NCBI RefSeq assembly: GCF_040807025.1 | Contig: NC_090943.1 | Location: forward strand, 5,070,356-5,134,355 | Origin: Struthio camelus | Lineage: Eukaryota; Chordata; Aves; Struthioniformes; Struthionidae | Length of the DNA stretch: 64,000 bases | Reading direction: 5' to 3' | In this document: positions 1 to 12,775 of the stretch, piece by piece | Layout of the letters: every line of letters starts with the position of its first letter | How positions within the stretch are numbered: the stretch's first letter is position 1 | Notes under the pieces: generated by a model | Databases searched by the model: none | Told to the model about the DNA's origin: nothing | The model's input: the letters and a program-made list of their open reading frames with translations, nothing else | Program-made: the position numbers and the translations under genes

Positions 1-606
1 CAATGGGATCCTGGGGTGCATTAGGCAGAGTGTTGCCAGCAGGTGGAGGGAGGTGATCCTGCCCCTCTCCTCAGCCCTGGTGAGGCCTCACCTGGAGTCC
101 TGTGTCCAGTTCTGGGCTCCCCAGGACAAGAGAGACATGGCACTCCTGGAGAGAGTCCAGCGGAGGGCTACAAAGATGATTAGAGGGCTGGAGCATCTCT
201 CCTATGAAGAAAGGGTGCGAGAGCTGGGCCTGTTCAGCCTGGAGAAGAGAAGATTGAGAGGGGATCTCATCAACGTGTACAAGTATCTGAAGGGGGGGTG
301 TCAAGAGGATGAGGCGAGCCTCTTCTCCGTGGTGCCCAGCAACAGGACAAGAGGCAATGGGCAGAAACTGAACCACAGGAAGTTCCATCTGAACCTGAGA
401 AAAAACTTCTTCACTGTGAGGGTGACAGAGCATTGGAACAGGTTGCCCAGAGAGGTGGTGGAGTCTCCTTCGCTGGAGATATTCAAAACCCATCTGGATG
501 TGATCCTGGGCAATATGCTCTAGAGGTCCCTGCTTGAACAGGGAGGTTGGACTAGATGATCTCCAGAGGTCCCTTCCAACCTAAACAATTCTGTGACTCT
601 GTGATC
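1..606 (+). repeat. CR1 LINE, 3' end (young copy, cut by window edge)
   Basis: This is the 3' end of a chicken-repeat-1 type non-LTR retrotransposon. A reading frame is open from base 2 and stops at 521-523, covering about 173 codons of the C-terminal part of the ORF2 reverse transcriptase, with recognisable stretches such as [30 protein letters not shown] and [10 protein letters not shown]. After the stop come the usual CR1 3' UTR (tagaggtccctgcttgaaca; tggactagatgatctccaga) and the terminal short direct repeats TTCTGTGAC TCTGTGAT. There is no poly(A) tail, as is normal for CR1. The frame has no internal stop in this part, so the copy is relatively young. The 5' part lies outside the window. 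Confidence 0.93.
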
Positions 607-3600
607 TAAATTGAGGGGTCTGAGTCTGAAGCCTTAAGGCAGAGGACATGAATCCCATACCTAAAATCAACAGCATAACTCCTACAATTAGTCATCTCTC
701 TCTCTTTTTCCAGGAAGATATTTCCTTTCAATCTCATTTTAAGGTCTTTACATTTCAGAGTTTGAACAACTCAGTCACATTATTTTTAAGGTTTTACGAA
801 GAAAGATATAATTGTGGACTGAGGAAGTTCCTCCAAAACCTTATTACATTTGATAACATCTGATGGATATTAATTCAAATGAATGCAAACAAATGATCAT
901 ATCTGCAATGTATCATCGTGTTCATTTAATCAAATGCTGTGGTTTTTTTTAGACACAGAGTTACTTGCATTACAGTTTCTGCCTCTCAAGATTTCCTGAA
1001 ACCAGACAACAGAATATTTTAAAATTCATTCAGAAGCAGAAAAGTAAGGTATTTCTTTTTTAAAAAAATTCGGCAGATGGGTGTTGAGGAACACACTGGT
1101 GGCAGACTGTGTGAAAAGGAGCAGGAATATATCAAGGTCTTTAATTGAACTCCATCACTCTTAAGATGAACAAGATGTAATAGCTCTTTGACAGGACTAG
1201 CTGGGCTATTTTAAGGAGCTGTCTCATAGCAATCACAAAGCCATATACATTTCCCTCTGACATCTGAAAGCACTGACCCAGCACATGATGGCTTAATACT
1301 CAATAGCGTCTCTTCTAAACCACCTTCCATATGCTAGAGAACTGCATAAAAAGGATGAAATAGACTTAGCTAGTGTTCCTAGTTTATGTGACATGAGTCT
1401 AAATTCTCTTGCTTTGATCCTTTTGGAACCTTTTTCCATGACTGCAACATGCAGATGAGTTAGCGAAAGTTACTGCCCTTCAGCCAAGAAGGGATGGCTG
1501 ACCATGCATCTGCTGCGTATCAGCTGTAGCGTGAAGTGAAACAGATGGAGTTAATACAGTTGCAGAGTCTCTGCAGTTTTTCCCCAGAGAAGCAGTAACT
1601 CCCTGCCAAAGGGTGGTAACTCTTCATAATATCCAAACTTGATGATGCTATAACACACTGCCAAGTCTGAACTGCAGTATTACATAAGCTCTGCGCTGAG
1701 ATGTGAAGGACACCACCACACCCCAAACTATGGAGCAGGACATACCAGTGACCAGAACTCATGTGGAAACTGTGTGTTTTTCTTTTTTTAAAAAAGTCTA
1801 TTTTTTTCAAGGCATTAATTTCTCAGCTTCAGCCAAAAAAGTGTCACTAAATCATTTGTTCTCTAGAAGTGTCTATTACATATGAAAAAAAATCCATTAA
1901 GAGCAATGAACTTCTGGTTGCCAGTTACAAATAGCGTCTCATAGATCTTCATAACATATTAAGGAAAGAACATGGCAATGGGAAATCCTTCTCAATAGCA
2001 TGAGGTCCTTGCATATTCTAGCTTTTACCTACATACTAGCTAGGTCAATATGAGGTGAGTTTCTATACAAGTGAGAAAGTAGAATAATAAACTTTTCTAT
2101 CCCTATCTGTATTTTCCTTATTTTTTACAGGGTTGGGGGATATAAAAACAATGTTCACTTGCATCTTGCCAGTCATTTCTATCTGTACTAAAACTTTTCT
2201 CCAGCTGACAAGCATAACATTCAGGTACACCAGCTCCAGGAACTTGGGATGCTACTAGAAGAATGATTCCTGCTGAATTGATCACTGTCAACGTTGCGTT
2301 ATTCCTGAAGACAGTTGACAGTCACTCCAGTGGTGCTCCAGGAAAATGTAACCCTTAAATCCAGAGTTTCAACTGTCTATATCAAGGTCTGTTTCTGAGG
2401 TACTAATACAGTTTTCCATTTCCATAGCATGTGGACCATTCTCCCCACAACAGCAGAGTGTACACATCACGTTATGGTTCCAGGGTCTAGATCATAAGAT
2501 CAATTGCCCTTTCACTGTTGGTAGTAGTATTCACCTTGTTTGATTTGTTTAAACAGTTGACACTACTAATCCAGCCCTTTTTGTCTTCCCTTATGGTTGA
2601 TGGACAGAGAGAGTTATTTTAGGGCATGGTTTATCTACCATGTTTTAGCTGTTTATTTGGAAGGAGGTGAGTTGCTCATACAGTCCACTGACTATATGGA
2701 CTAAATGTCCACTGCCTAAAGGGAGAGTTAAGGGTACTGGGTCATATATAGACATCCACATTATATACATGTGCACTTTGTCATACAAAACCCATTTCAT
2801 GTTCAAAACCTGCCAGTCATCTAGTTCCCAAACATTCAGTCTTTTAAAAGAGGAAGAAAGCAGCAGGCAGGGATCAAGAGGAGCCTTTATATTAACAATA
2901 ATGGTTCCTTAAGTGATTGCATTTCCACTAGTTTAGTTCCGTGAGCAGACAAATGATTTCTTCAGAGTAAACGCAGAACCATGTACGTTTTGATGGCACT
3001 GAGCAGCTACGCATGTAATTCATATTTATGTGCTGTCAGGCTTTAAAAACCAATCATATCTCTCAATCCAGTTAAGAATCTTACAGAAAGACCAATTGCA
3101 GTCCAAGCAAATTTCAGTGATATTGCTTCCTTTTCACTCCAAAGCTCGTGGTCAGAGATTTTAAGTCTGTCTCTTAACAAAGGAAAGCTAAAATCACAGA
3201 AATGTGTCCTAGCTGCTGGGCTGCAGTTTGGTAGGCTTCTCTAATCCTCCTGGTTTTTTTCTGCTTTGCATGCTAATTAACAGTTACCCGAGCTAAAGAA
3301 AGGAATAGGACCTGTGTTTAGTATACGCACCCTGGAGACAGGGAGCTGCATTTACACCATGCTCTGATGAATGCATACATTATTTATATTAATTGGAAGT
3401 GGGACTGAAGTCTATCTCCCTTTCCTCCAGTAAGTGACTAGCCTCTAGGGTTCAAAATTACATTTACTAATCTCTGTCTCTCTCAGTGGTCCAATTCATA
3501 CAGAATTATTTCATGTAAAGTGGAAGAGCTTAAGGAGACAGCAAAAATATCCTCTTTTCCCATACCGCACAAGTCCAGCACAGCTGACAGCCTGGTGGTT

Positions 3601-3642
3601 GGAGTACCCTGTGCACATGTGTAGATTTAATCTCAGAAGCAC
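607..3642. other. Intergenic, no gene seen
   Basis: About 3 kb of AT-rich sequence between the CR1 tail and the LTR-like block. The reading frames are short and show no family motifs, and I found no convincing exon with splice sites. No tandem repeat or RNA gene stands out. Confidence 0.6.
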
Positions 3643-4583
3643 TGTGACGGGCCGTCCGGGGTTCTTTCGGATTCTGGGGTTAGTTGCACTGAACTCGAGA
3701 GATCATTCTTTGCCAGATGTAAGAATTTATTAGATCTAAGCGGTTCTACACATATGACACGCACTGGACAACGCTAAACTATTAACAGCAGACAATCTAC
3801 AAGTATAACAAAGCTAAGAAGTATAGTAAAGAATTAAAATCACACACATATCAGAGCTCTATGGTTAAGCCACGGAAGCACAGTACAATGACTGCTCTCG
3901 GATGCACGGTATAATGACCGCTCTCGCCCTTTCCTTGTCCTTATGGGCCACCCCTCCGGTAGAGTTTTCCCCGGATTGTTCTCACCACGCTCGAGCTGCG
4001 CCAAGAGGATCCAGGTTCTCTCTGGCAGTTGGCATCATGGGTGTCCCCACTCATGGGTGGGTTGTCGGGTCCACAGGCCAGCTGACGGTGAGTCCAAGTC
4101 CACACAGAGGTATGTGGCTTACTGTCTTTTATCCTTCCCAGGCTTGGTTCATTATTCAGTCAATCAGTGCCAGACCGTGGCTGGACAATGGAACAGATGG
4201 CCTCAGGTGACAACAGTCTGGATGCCAATAGGATGGTCAACAGAATGCTTAGCAGTACATTCAGCAGCTATCAGTGCGCATGTTTAACAGTTGTGTGTTT
4301 ACCAGCTATCCGTGTGCACAGTCAGCAGCTATCAGTACGAAATTCCAAGGTGTCTAGATGCTTACAGTGTGAGTCTGCAGTGTCACTTCTCCTTTGCTGA
4401 CTCGGTTTGCTCTGCACTCATGCTCTGCACTCATGAGGCTACGGCAAGCCCACAGTGCGGTGGCTCTGGCTGTGGTGCACCAGGGGTTCCTAAACTCTTG
4501 GGGAGCACCCCAGAGCAAACCCCTCTTCTACGGGCTGCACCATCCTGAGTCCCACGCTTGCCTGTGTGGCGCCTATTAAGCAC
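3643..4583 (-). mobile_element. Solo LTR of an endogenous retrovirus, antisense
   Basis: A block of about 940 bp with far more CpG and G+C than its flanks. On the plus strand it starts TGTGACGGGC and can end at AAGCACA, giving short inverted TGTG/CACA ends. Read on the minus strand it has LTR order: a U3-like part, a TATA-like box GATAAAAG (4126-4133), a CpG-rich leader, the polyadenylation signal AATAAA (3726-3731), and a U5-like end. No gag, pol or env frame lies beside it, so it is best read as a solo LTR. A 6-bp direct repeat AAGCAC occurs at 3637-3642 and 4577-4582 and could be a target duplication, but this would place one border at 4576 rather than 4583. Family is not assigned. Confidence 0.6.
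4126..4133 (-). promoter_or_regulatory. TATA-like box inside the LTR
   Basis: The minus strand reads GATAAAAG here, about 400 bp upstream of the AATAAA at 3726-3731 in the same orientation. That spacing is unusually long for one R region, so either the transcription start lies further in or the R/U5 part is long. Confidence 0.4.
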
Positions 4584-7500
4584 ACCAAGGTTTCTCATAC
4601 TTGAGGGAAATACTCTGCTGTGCATCCTCCCAGGTAAAGGGAGGCTGCACTTCCTCCACATGACTTGCGAAGAAAAGTTTCCTTGTTTTTTTCTTGAAAC
4701 AGAAAACTAAGTTACTTAATTCCGTGAGAGTGCATAAGGCTGTGATTTCCCTATGAAGACAATGCAGCTTCCTGCAGTTCAGAAGAAAACACCCGGATCC
4801 TCCACAGTGGCAGACTTTGAGCCACAATCCACTCTTTATCATTGCTTGTTGCCCAGCCTAGACAGTTTCCTGTTCTCAGAACTGGCTCTTGCAGATTGTC
4901 TCTCTCTGCCCCTAACTCTACCTTGAACGCTGTGAATCCTGCTGGGTGGCTTGGCAGCTGAGGGCACTGTAGCAGCCAGCGCTGCAACGCATTATCCAGC
5001 TGCAGAGATCTGACCCGAAGTGGTTTACTATATCCCATGCAGAAAGTATGCAGGGCAACTATAGGGCTGAACTCTTCTCCTGAATGTTGATGTAATGTCC
5101 AATCTACTGGATCACCCTTTCTATGAAGGTATCATTTCTGAAGTTCTTGAAAGACTAATGTTTTCAGCTACGCTTTAACTTCTCAGGATTCAGCCATGCA
5201 TATTTTGCCCAGGTCAAATTCTGAAGCGGAGGATCAAAGACTTAATTTTATAGATAAGAATTTTATAATGTGAAATGTAGCTTAACTCTCCTGTTTATTC
5301 TGAGCATACTGATGGTTTCTACTTTGCCTTGAAAATATTAGAATTTGCCTAAAATATTTTTTGTAAGCATTAAAAGGGAATGATGTTTTTCTTTTTTCTT
5401 CTCTCTCTCTCTCTTTTTTTCTTTTCGATGGAATACGTAAAGGAGGAGTCAATTTGGTTGCTGAGGCCTAAAAGAGAAGAGCAATTCCTCCTGCAAAACT
5501 CCAGAGGAAGGATATTCAAATAGCACTTGTACTTTATTCATCCTCTGTAGAAATAAAGGTAACTAAGTAGAAGAACTAATTTGAATGCCTAAAAAATGGA
5601 CAATTTGCGTTTTATGTTTTATTATACATGAGGGATATTTTTGTTCCAAACTCAGGGACATCATACGGTTAATGAAACAATATGATTACTCTAATGCGAT
5701 AAATCTGAACAAACCAGCTATCCCTACATGAGTGTGGTGGAAGCAGTCAAACCAAACAAATGCAGTATCTCGCAGCCTTAAAGAACCAAAATTTTGAATG
5801 GGAATGGGGAAAAAGGGAGACATTTTTCTACTGTACCTGGGGCTGGGTCTGTAGTATTTCCGTTAAGAAATAAAGACGATAAAGGGGCAGATGATGGTGG
5901 TACTTGGCTACGGAGAGAGCTTATGAGGATGAATGGCTAACAGGCAGCTCTACCTACAGGTTAATAGCAGCTTGATAAGGCTCTTCCGGTCAGTAGGACA
6001 GTGAGAGACCACCAGAATTTGGCACAACAACCTGCACAACCTTCACAAGATTCTTAAAGGCAGAAAGGATCGTAATCTGATGTCATCTGGCCACTTGGCT
6101 AGCCCCATAATTTTGTCTTACCACTTTTCCATGGGGCCAAAGGACTTTCGGCGCTTTGGGATGAAGCCATCTTCTGGAAAGGCATGGGCTCTGATATGAA
6201 CAGCCAGTTTTCAAAAGCTAAAGAAACCACTGCATAGTTCAAAGGGAAGCAGGGTGAGGGATGAGGAGAATTATCTCCCAGCTTATCTACCCTCACTATT
6301 AAAACTGAAGTTTGTTTGAATTGTCTTTATTTTCCTATTACTGGCTGACATTAGGCTTTTCTGTACTAATGCACTCTTTAGAACCACACATAGTTGCTTT
6401 CATAAATTCTGAAATTTGCAATTTCCATCTCAACAAATTTGAAGACCGGTGTAAACCTAACTCAACAGCAATACATGCAAGACTCTATAATCATTTATTT
6501 TAGACTAAAACCAGCCTCAGGATGGATTTAAAGGCATTGCTTAGTTTAGCTGATTTGTCATCCTTACCGGATATGCAAAAAAGCATCAGCTGAATTTTTA
6601 ACGTGCCCTAATTCTTCAGAGAATGAAATCAGCCTTTACCATTCTTAGAGCAAGCTAAATATCTTCCTTTGCCTCCATTAGTCCTCCTACATCTATCAGA
6701 TCCCCAACAGATGTTTATGCCAATTTATACAACCCCTGTTTAAGCTCGGTTCTTGGTCTCTTACGTACTGCTCAAGAACTGCCAACACAAAGAGAATATT
6801 ACAGCCCTGTAGCTACTGCGCATACAAAAGGGGTGCCAATAACAGTGATTCGGTATCTATTTTAAGAAGAGCAGCAAGCAGATTCGCACAATTTCCTTTG
6901 TGCAGGCCTTATGCTAATAATAATTATAATCTTATCTTTATCTTATCTACAGATCTTTACCTGTAGAAAGAAATTTGCCAGTGTGAATCAAAAAAAAAAA
7001 AAAAGTCAACTTTTTAGACTCTGACAAGGCAGGCATACATATTTTAGTGATTGCATTGGATGCAGTGATTTGTCCCAACGAGTGGCTACATAAACAAGCC
7101 ACTTGCTCACCCCACTTGCCCAGAATTGTACTAGGTCACCACAGTCAGTGAATGATATTATCACTGAACAGTCTTAAGTCACTCACTTCCTGACCATGTT
7201 TCCCAAAATTTAGTGTGCATGCAGAAATTCAAAAGTGCTAATTAAAATCAGGATGAGCTTTGGTTAATTTAAAGTAGGGGATGCCTGTGATAAAAGGTTA
7301 ACTTTCTTATGGTTAGGTGTCTTTACCTTAAGAGCTCCAGCACTCAAAGAATGGCTAACAATTAGGAGGAAATTTGATAAAATTTTCTCTATCCATTGGA
7401 TTATATCTCAGAATAATTTCAAGAAATACCTCTGTTCTTATGCAGATTAAAGGATTAGTTCCTGAAATGTTCGCTTGGAAACAGCTGGAAAGCAGGCAGA

Positions 7501-9907
7501 GCAATTGCCAGAAGAAGCCAGGAGAGCAATTTTAAAAAGTGAAACTTAGATGTCCTTTTTTTTTTTTTTTTTTTTTTCCACTAGATGAGGAATTATTAGT
7601 GCATAATCAGTGTGGGTTATCTCAGCAGCATCCTGGGTATTTGATAAGACACTTAACAGAAGAATGATCTCAGTTTGGGCGGCAGTCAGATAATCTGGTC
7701 AGTGACTGACTGTAAACGAGCCACCAAGAAATTAAGTGAGTATTATCCTCAATGAGCCTTGTTCTAAACAGCTTTTCTTGTGTTTTGCTGTCAAAAAAGG
7801 GCAACAGTTATGTTGCAAACACATATACTTTAGTTTATCTACTGTACGCTAGGTACTTCCCGGGTTGTGGTTCATCTCTATCATTTTAGATGTAATTCAT
7901 CATGTAGACTAAAAATGATACACATTTAATTAAAAGTAAATAAAATGTAGATGTCTACATTTGTGCAAAGTGTCTAAATGCTCATGATGGTCATTGAGGC
8001 TCTAATCAACACAGAGGAGCCTAAAGAGCTATTCCACTCACCAGAGGGAGGAAAGTACGTTAGGATGAGCAGAACAGTGCTCTCAACCCTGTTTGACTTG
8101 ATTCACTCACCTAAACACAAGTATTAAGTACCATTTTACACACCTCCTGGCCTCTAGCGTCTACCATAGTAGGTTATCGGTTTCTCTTGGACCCAGGTGC
8201 CTACTAGTGTGTCACAGCATAGATGACTTGAGCATCCTGGAGGAATCTCGATGTCGCTAGACACCTATGTTCTGGTAACTGCATCAAGCTCTACATCTCC
8301 ACTAACAGCATGGTAGCTGGACATGCCTGAACATGTAGACAAGATGCTGGTCTGAGAATCAAGAAATACAGCTTGTCTGCTTTTGCCTGGGAAAATATTT
8401 GCAGAACAGTAGCCTCTTTGGATTTGAAATTAATAATTTTCCACTCATAAAAAAAAAAAAAAAAAACATAGAGAAAAGGTCATTCCAATTTTGAGATAAT
8501 GGCTGCTGTTATCTGAGGGGTAAGGACAGGATATGTGCAGTGAAGTTCTCATTCCGTGTGTTTCAGACCATAACTTTCAGGCAGTCCATTATCTTGGGAA
8601 TGTGCTGCAGTGAGGGCCACAGGATTCTCTTGTATTCTACCTGGTAAAGGAAGGAAGGTAATGTAATAGGTGAAAAAACCTTTGAGATAGATAAATAAGC
8701 TCCTTGGAGAACATTTGTCCTGCTTTTCTAGTCACTCTCCATTTCTCACAGTTTTCTTTTGGGCTTCTACTCTTGAAATATTGCACCTAGTACCAGCATC
8801 TAATTGTCATCCCACTTCGTCGTGCCTTACTTCTCTTATTCTGGAGAAACAATTTATCATACTGTCAGGGATTTACAACTTCACAAGTTGTAAATATAAC
8901 TCTGATTATATTCTTGCCTCTGACATTGATTTGTGGCATATTTTGGGGCAAATCCCCTTTTGATTCCATGTTGCAAAGTCTCATTACATTTAACTTACTT
9001 TGTGTCCGTATTGCTTGCTCTACTCTTAGGTGAGTTTTATTTACTCTAAGGTAGGCAGGTTACCTGTCTAAGCCCGAACAAGTCACCTTTGGATCCCTTT
9101 ATATTCATTGGACAGAAATAGACACTGCTAGAGGAATATTCGTCTCGTTCTAGAATACAATTGCCCTGTTTTGGTGCTTATTTCTCTCCAGTGACTATAA
9201 AAAACAGAAGATCAACAGACTGAGAGAAGCAGCTTTCAAATATTTACAATTATATAAGGCATATTGTACCCTCGATAAGTAGGATCTCTGGCAAAATACT
9301 TTAAGCAAGTTGTTTATTTAAGTGGCCTGAATGCAGAACTCTGATGATAAAATTAATTGTATTGAGTTAGCATTCATTACAATTAATCCGGATTGTGGTT
9401 CACTTCACAAAGACCAAGGAAGTATAATAAAATTCTGATTTGTATTTACCAGTAAACCTGAGAAGAAACAGAAAAGATACACATGTGAACGTATCCACTT
9501 TATTTTCCGACATTTATGCACATTTGATTCAAAGACAATAGTATAACACAGAAATATTTTTATTTGTTTGTTTGTTTGTCTCTCTGTCTCTGGTATGTTC
9601 ATCTTCTTGGCATTTGGTACCTTAATTTATAAGGTTTTCCAAATGTTTATATTACCTTCTGAGAAGGAAATCTGTGTAGGACAAGTGAAAGAATACTTAC
9701 TTGCTATGGAGATCCCCACTTAACAGTCTCTTAAAGAGTTAAAATATGTCTTTCAAAAGGAAGGTTGTACATTCATGTTGGTGTATACTGTGGCTAAGAC
9801 AAAAAGAAAAGGTTTTAATTTACAGCAAAAGGTGTTTAGGTTAGTTATAAAGGAAAGTATTCTAGCTGAAAAGGATCACTAGGCAGACTGTAATGTTTTA
9901 ATTTCTG
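4584..9907. other. Intergenic, no gene seen; homopolymer runs
   Basis: AT-rich sequence without recognisable exons. It holds a T22 run at 7556-7577, an A run near 6990-7003, and an A18 run at 8449-8466. A pyrimidine-rich CT/T stretch lies at 5388-5424. The stretch around 8110-8340 contains words such as tagacaccta that look like an eroded interspersed repeat, but I cannot name it. Confidence 0.55.
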
Positions 9908-10032
9908 GATTTCTTTAGGAGCAGGCTGGATAAATAGCTAAAAGGATTCTTTAGGTAAGCAGAGCTTGTCTTGGAGTAAGAATATAGACTAGACGACCTT
10001 TCAAGGTCCTTCCCCGCTGTAATTTCAATGAG
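9908..10032 (+). repeat. Old CR1-like LINE tail
   Basis: The pattern ggctggataaatagct ... tatagactagacgacctttcaaggtccttcc matches the CR1 3' UTR layout (gctggacaaat ... ggactagatgacctttcaaggtcc) with many changes. It is a short, diverged fragment on the plus strand. Confidence 0.6.
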
Positions 10033-10146
10033 GCTTTGGTTCTGTGCTTAGTTGCAATGCAAAAAACAGAGAGCGTGCCGGTCAGAACATGGACTTCTTT
10101 GAGAGAAAATTGAGGAAAATCAAGACACAGGCTGCATCGAGAGCTT

Positions 10147-10192
10147 CAAAACAAAATTCAAAACTGAATCAAAACAAAATTCAAAACTGAAT
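10147..10192. repeat. Perfect 23-bp tandem duplication
   Basis: Two exact head-to-tail copies of a 23-bp unit beginning caaaacaaaattcaaaactg, at 10147-10169 and 10170-10192. The perfect identity suggests a recent duplication, or an assembly error. Confidence 0.9.
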
Positions 10193-11048
10193 TACTTATT
10201 AGTGCTACATGACTCAAAATGCGCAATAATCATTTTGGAGGATTGTTACAATTAAACATTTCATGTTTATGAACCACCAAACACATGTTATTATTCCTCC
10301 CTTAGTCTCTTCAATTACTTAACAGTGCAGAACAAAAAAATTAAATCTTTTTAGCCTTCTTGGGAGCTGCTTGACAGAGAAATGTTTGATTTACAAGAGC
10401 AATGTGTTCTATAGACAAACATACTTGTAAATGTCCCCTTTCTATAACAAATTAATAGCATAGGGAAAATCTTTGCTGATGTTTGAGAGTGAACAATTAT
10501 TGAGCTTTTCTGTCTCTCTTCTTGAACGACTCTTATACTGAGTCTTATTCCATAAATAGCAACCTTGAAGATAATAGGTCTAAGTGGAGCGGCAGAAGAA
10601 AGGTGGTAGGAAGGGTCCTTTCTGAGCAGGACTCCATCCACTCGATTAATGGGTAGAGAAATATTTTATGCAATATATTAAAAGAAGCAGCTGTTGGTGA
10701 CAATATTTATTAGTTACTGCACCTCTAATTAAGATCTGATTAATCAAATCACAGTGAGAAATAAATTACTTATCTTTAATATGCAAAATCTTCTGGAGAT
10801 GGAAAGAGAGGGCTCAACTTTTTGTGTTCGGGGAATCCATTATATTTCTTTGATTACATTGTCCCTCGTTCAACTCATCTGAATGCTAATTGTTTTTATT
10901 TCATTCAACTCTCACTCTACAGAGAGGAAAGAGTACCGGGCTGACCCGTCAGGAAAAGAAAATCCCTGACGACCAGCTACTTTTCAACAATGTTACATTG
11001 CTATCAGCTGAGAATATGTCTTACAAAGTAAGCATTGTTAGAAGGCAA

Positions 11049-11143
11049 TAGATAGACAGATAGACAGACAGAACGACAGACAAATAGTGCTAGCTAGAAG
11101 ATATGAATAGGTAGATAGGTAGGCAGGCAGGTAGATGAATAGA
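11049..11143. repeat. Compound tetranucleotide microsatellite (GATA/GACA/GGTA)
   Basis: Interrupted runs of GATA and GACA at 11049-11083, followed after a short non-repeat gap by GTAGATAGGTAGGCAGGCAGG at 11107-11143. Interrupted compound repeats of this kind are often variable between individuals. Confidence 0.85.
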
Positions 11144-12698
11144 TCTGCCTACTTCGTGATTTGTTTCAGATGCCAAGACAGCAAGTCTAACAGATTGACT
11201 AACTGATCATCTGCCTCCTAAAGATATAATAGCTGTAATAATAGCTGGGGTCAATCTGCCAGTGGTTGCTCGTGAGAAGTAATTAATCTGGTTCATACCC
11301 TTACTCAGGGGAAAATAAATAATGCATGCATCTTCCTTTGGTTGTCCTTTCCTGGTAGAATTTCCCAGCTTCTTAAGCACTCTCAATCCAGCTACAGAGC
11401 AAGGGTTTCTGTATTAATGGAAATAGAGATTTAAGGACTGGGAAAGCTCAGAAGCAAAATGTCAGTCAACTGAAGATGAAAGCAATTCATCAACTGGAAG
11501 TCATCTGTTCATCTCTCCGTTCACGTTCGTGGACACCTCTAAGGAAACAGGTTCCGAGCATGTGCCACTCTCATCTGCTGTGAACTGCACATATGGCCGA
11601 ACACTAATCTTGGAAATGTCTCTGTTATTCTTTTGAGCAGACAGATGAGGTAGGATTCATGTCATCTAAAAGCTAAATATCTTCTCTAAGCTAAATTTGC
11701 AGCCTCTTTCCACAGTCGAAGGAGACACATAAGCACCTTCAAGTTCGTTCAAAATTTCTGAAGGTGTGACTGACAGAGATTAGATGGATTACATATAGGA
11801 AGTTCTGTATTTCGCTTCATTGGATTTCAATACTTTGACTGAGGGAGTCTACGTAAACAGCTTAGATTAGATTTCTAATTTTCAAATAGCTAATGGGAGG
11901 TAAAAAGAACTCCAGCCACTCACTAGTTTTCATTAGATTAGTTTATTTTCATCGCTTACTAAGTCCTATTTTATCTTCAGGAAGGCTTCCTGCACTTATT
12001 CCTCCTATTCTTGCCTTCCACAATATCCCCTGAGGCAAAATCTAAATTTGAGAGTGCGGTCTAAGTTGAGGGTTTTCAGCTTGCCCAAGGCAATTAGGAG
12101 TATAAGTTTCATTCCCTTGCAGTCTGATTTATGCAAAAAAATCTGTTATGCACCTTTTAAAAACTTCTCCCTCCACGTATGCAATAGGGTAAACAAAGAC
12201 TCTCTTTTACTTTCAGGCCTTCTGTCATTTAAGAGGACTAGACACTGAAATGATGGTCTATGGCACTCTGAATTTTGATTAACTCTTCTGCAGTTTACAT
12301 GAATAATTAAAGAATTTGCCTTCATTGTGTAAATATTGTCATTAGTATTTAGGATTATCTTCAATCCCCTTTACAAAGCTGCATTTCCTTTGCATACATT
12401 TTAAAAAGAATATTAAATAATAGAATATGCTGCTTCTTCAGCTTCCGCTCTTCTCATTCTCTCTGTCTTTGTTCTTCCTGAGACTCTGAAATGCTTGAAG
12501 TCTTCATGCTTTCATTGTCATCCTCTTGAGAAGACACTACAATGAGAGATTAAAATGAAGGCTTGTCTGTGGTTTCTAACCTCTAGACAGGCATTAAAAA
12601 TGAAATTATTTTATTCTCAACTGCAACAACAAAAAACATATTGCCATGGTAGCAACAGTATCACTGCATAAATCCTATGAACATTTCTCACAAATCCC

Positions 12699-12775
12699 GT
12701 TCAGCTCAGTTGGTAGAGCTGAATAGAGTTGTCTGATCTTATAGTGTGGTTGAACGTTACAAACAACTACATCTT
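12699..12775 (+). pseudogene. tRNA-like relic
   Basis: The stretch cagctcagttggtagagctg matches the D arm and internal A box of a eukaryotic tRNA (AGCTCAGTTGGTAGAGC). About 35 bases later ggttgaacgtta is a poor match to the B box GGTTCGANTC. The acceptor stem does not close and the anticodon arm is unclear, so this is at best a decayed tRNA or the head of a tRNA-derived SINE. It may be chance beyond the A box. Confidence 0.35.

Noticed and set aside
71..513. Minus-strand frames at the window start
   Set aside because: Antisense shadows of the CR1 reverse-transcriptase frame.
3902..4579. Several overlapping plus-strand frames of 60-115 codons
   Set aside because: They lie in the CpG-rich LTR-like block, antisense to its TATA/AATAAA signals, and none resembles a retroviral protein.
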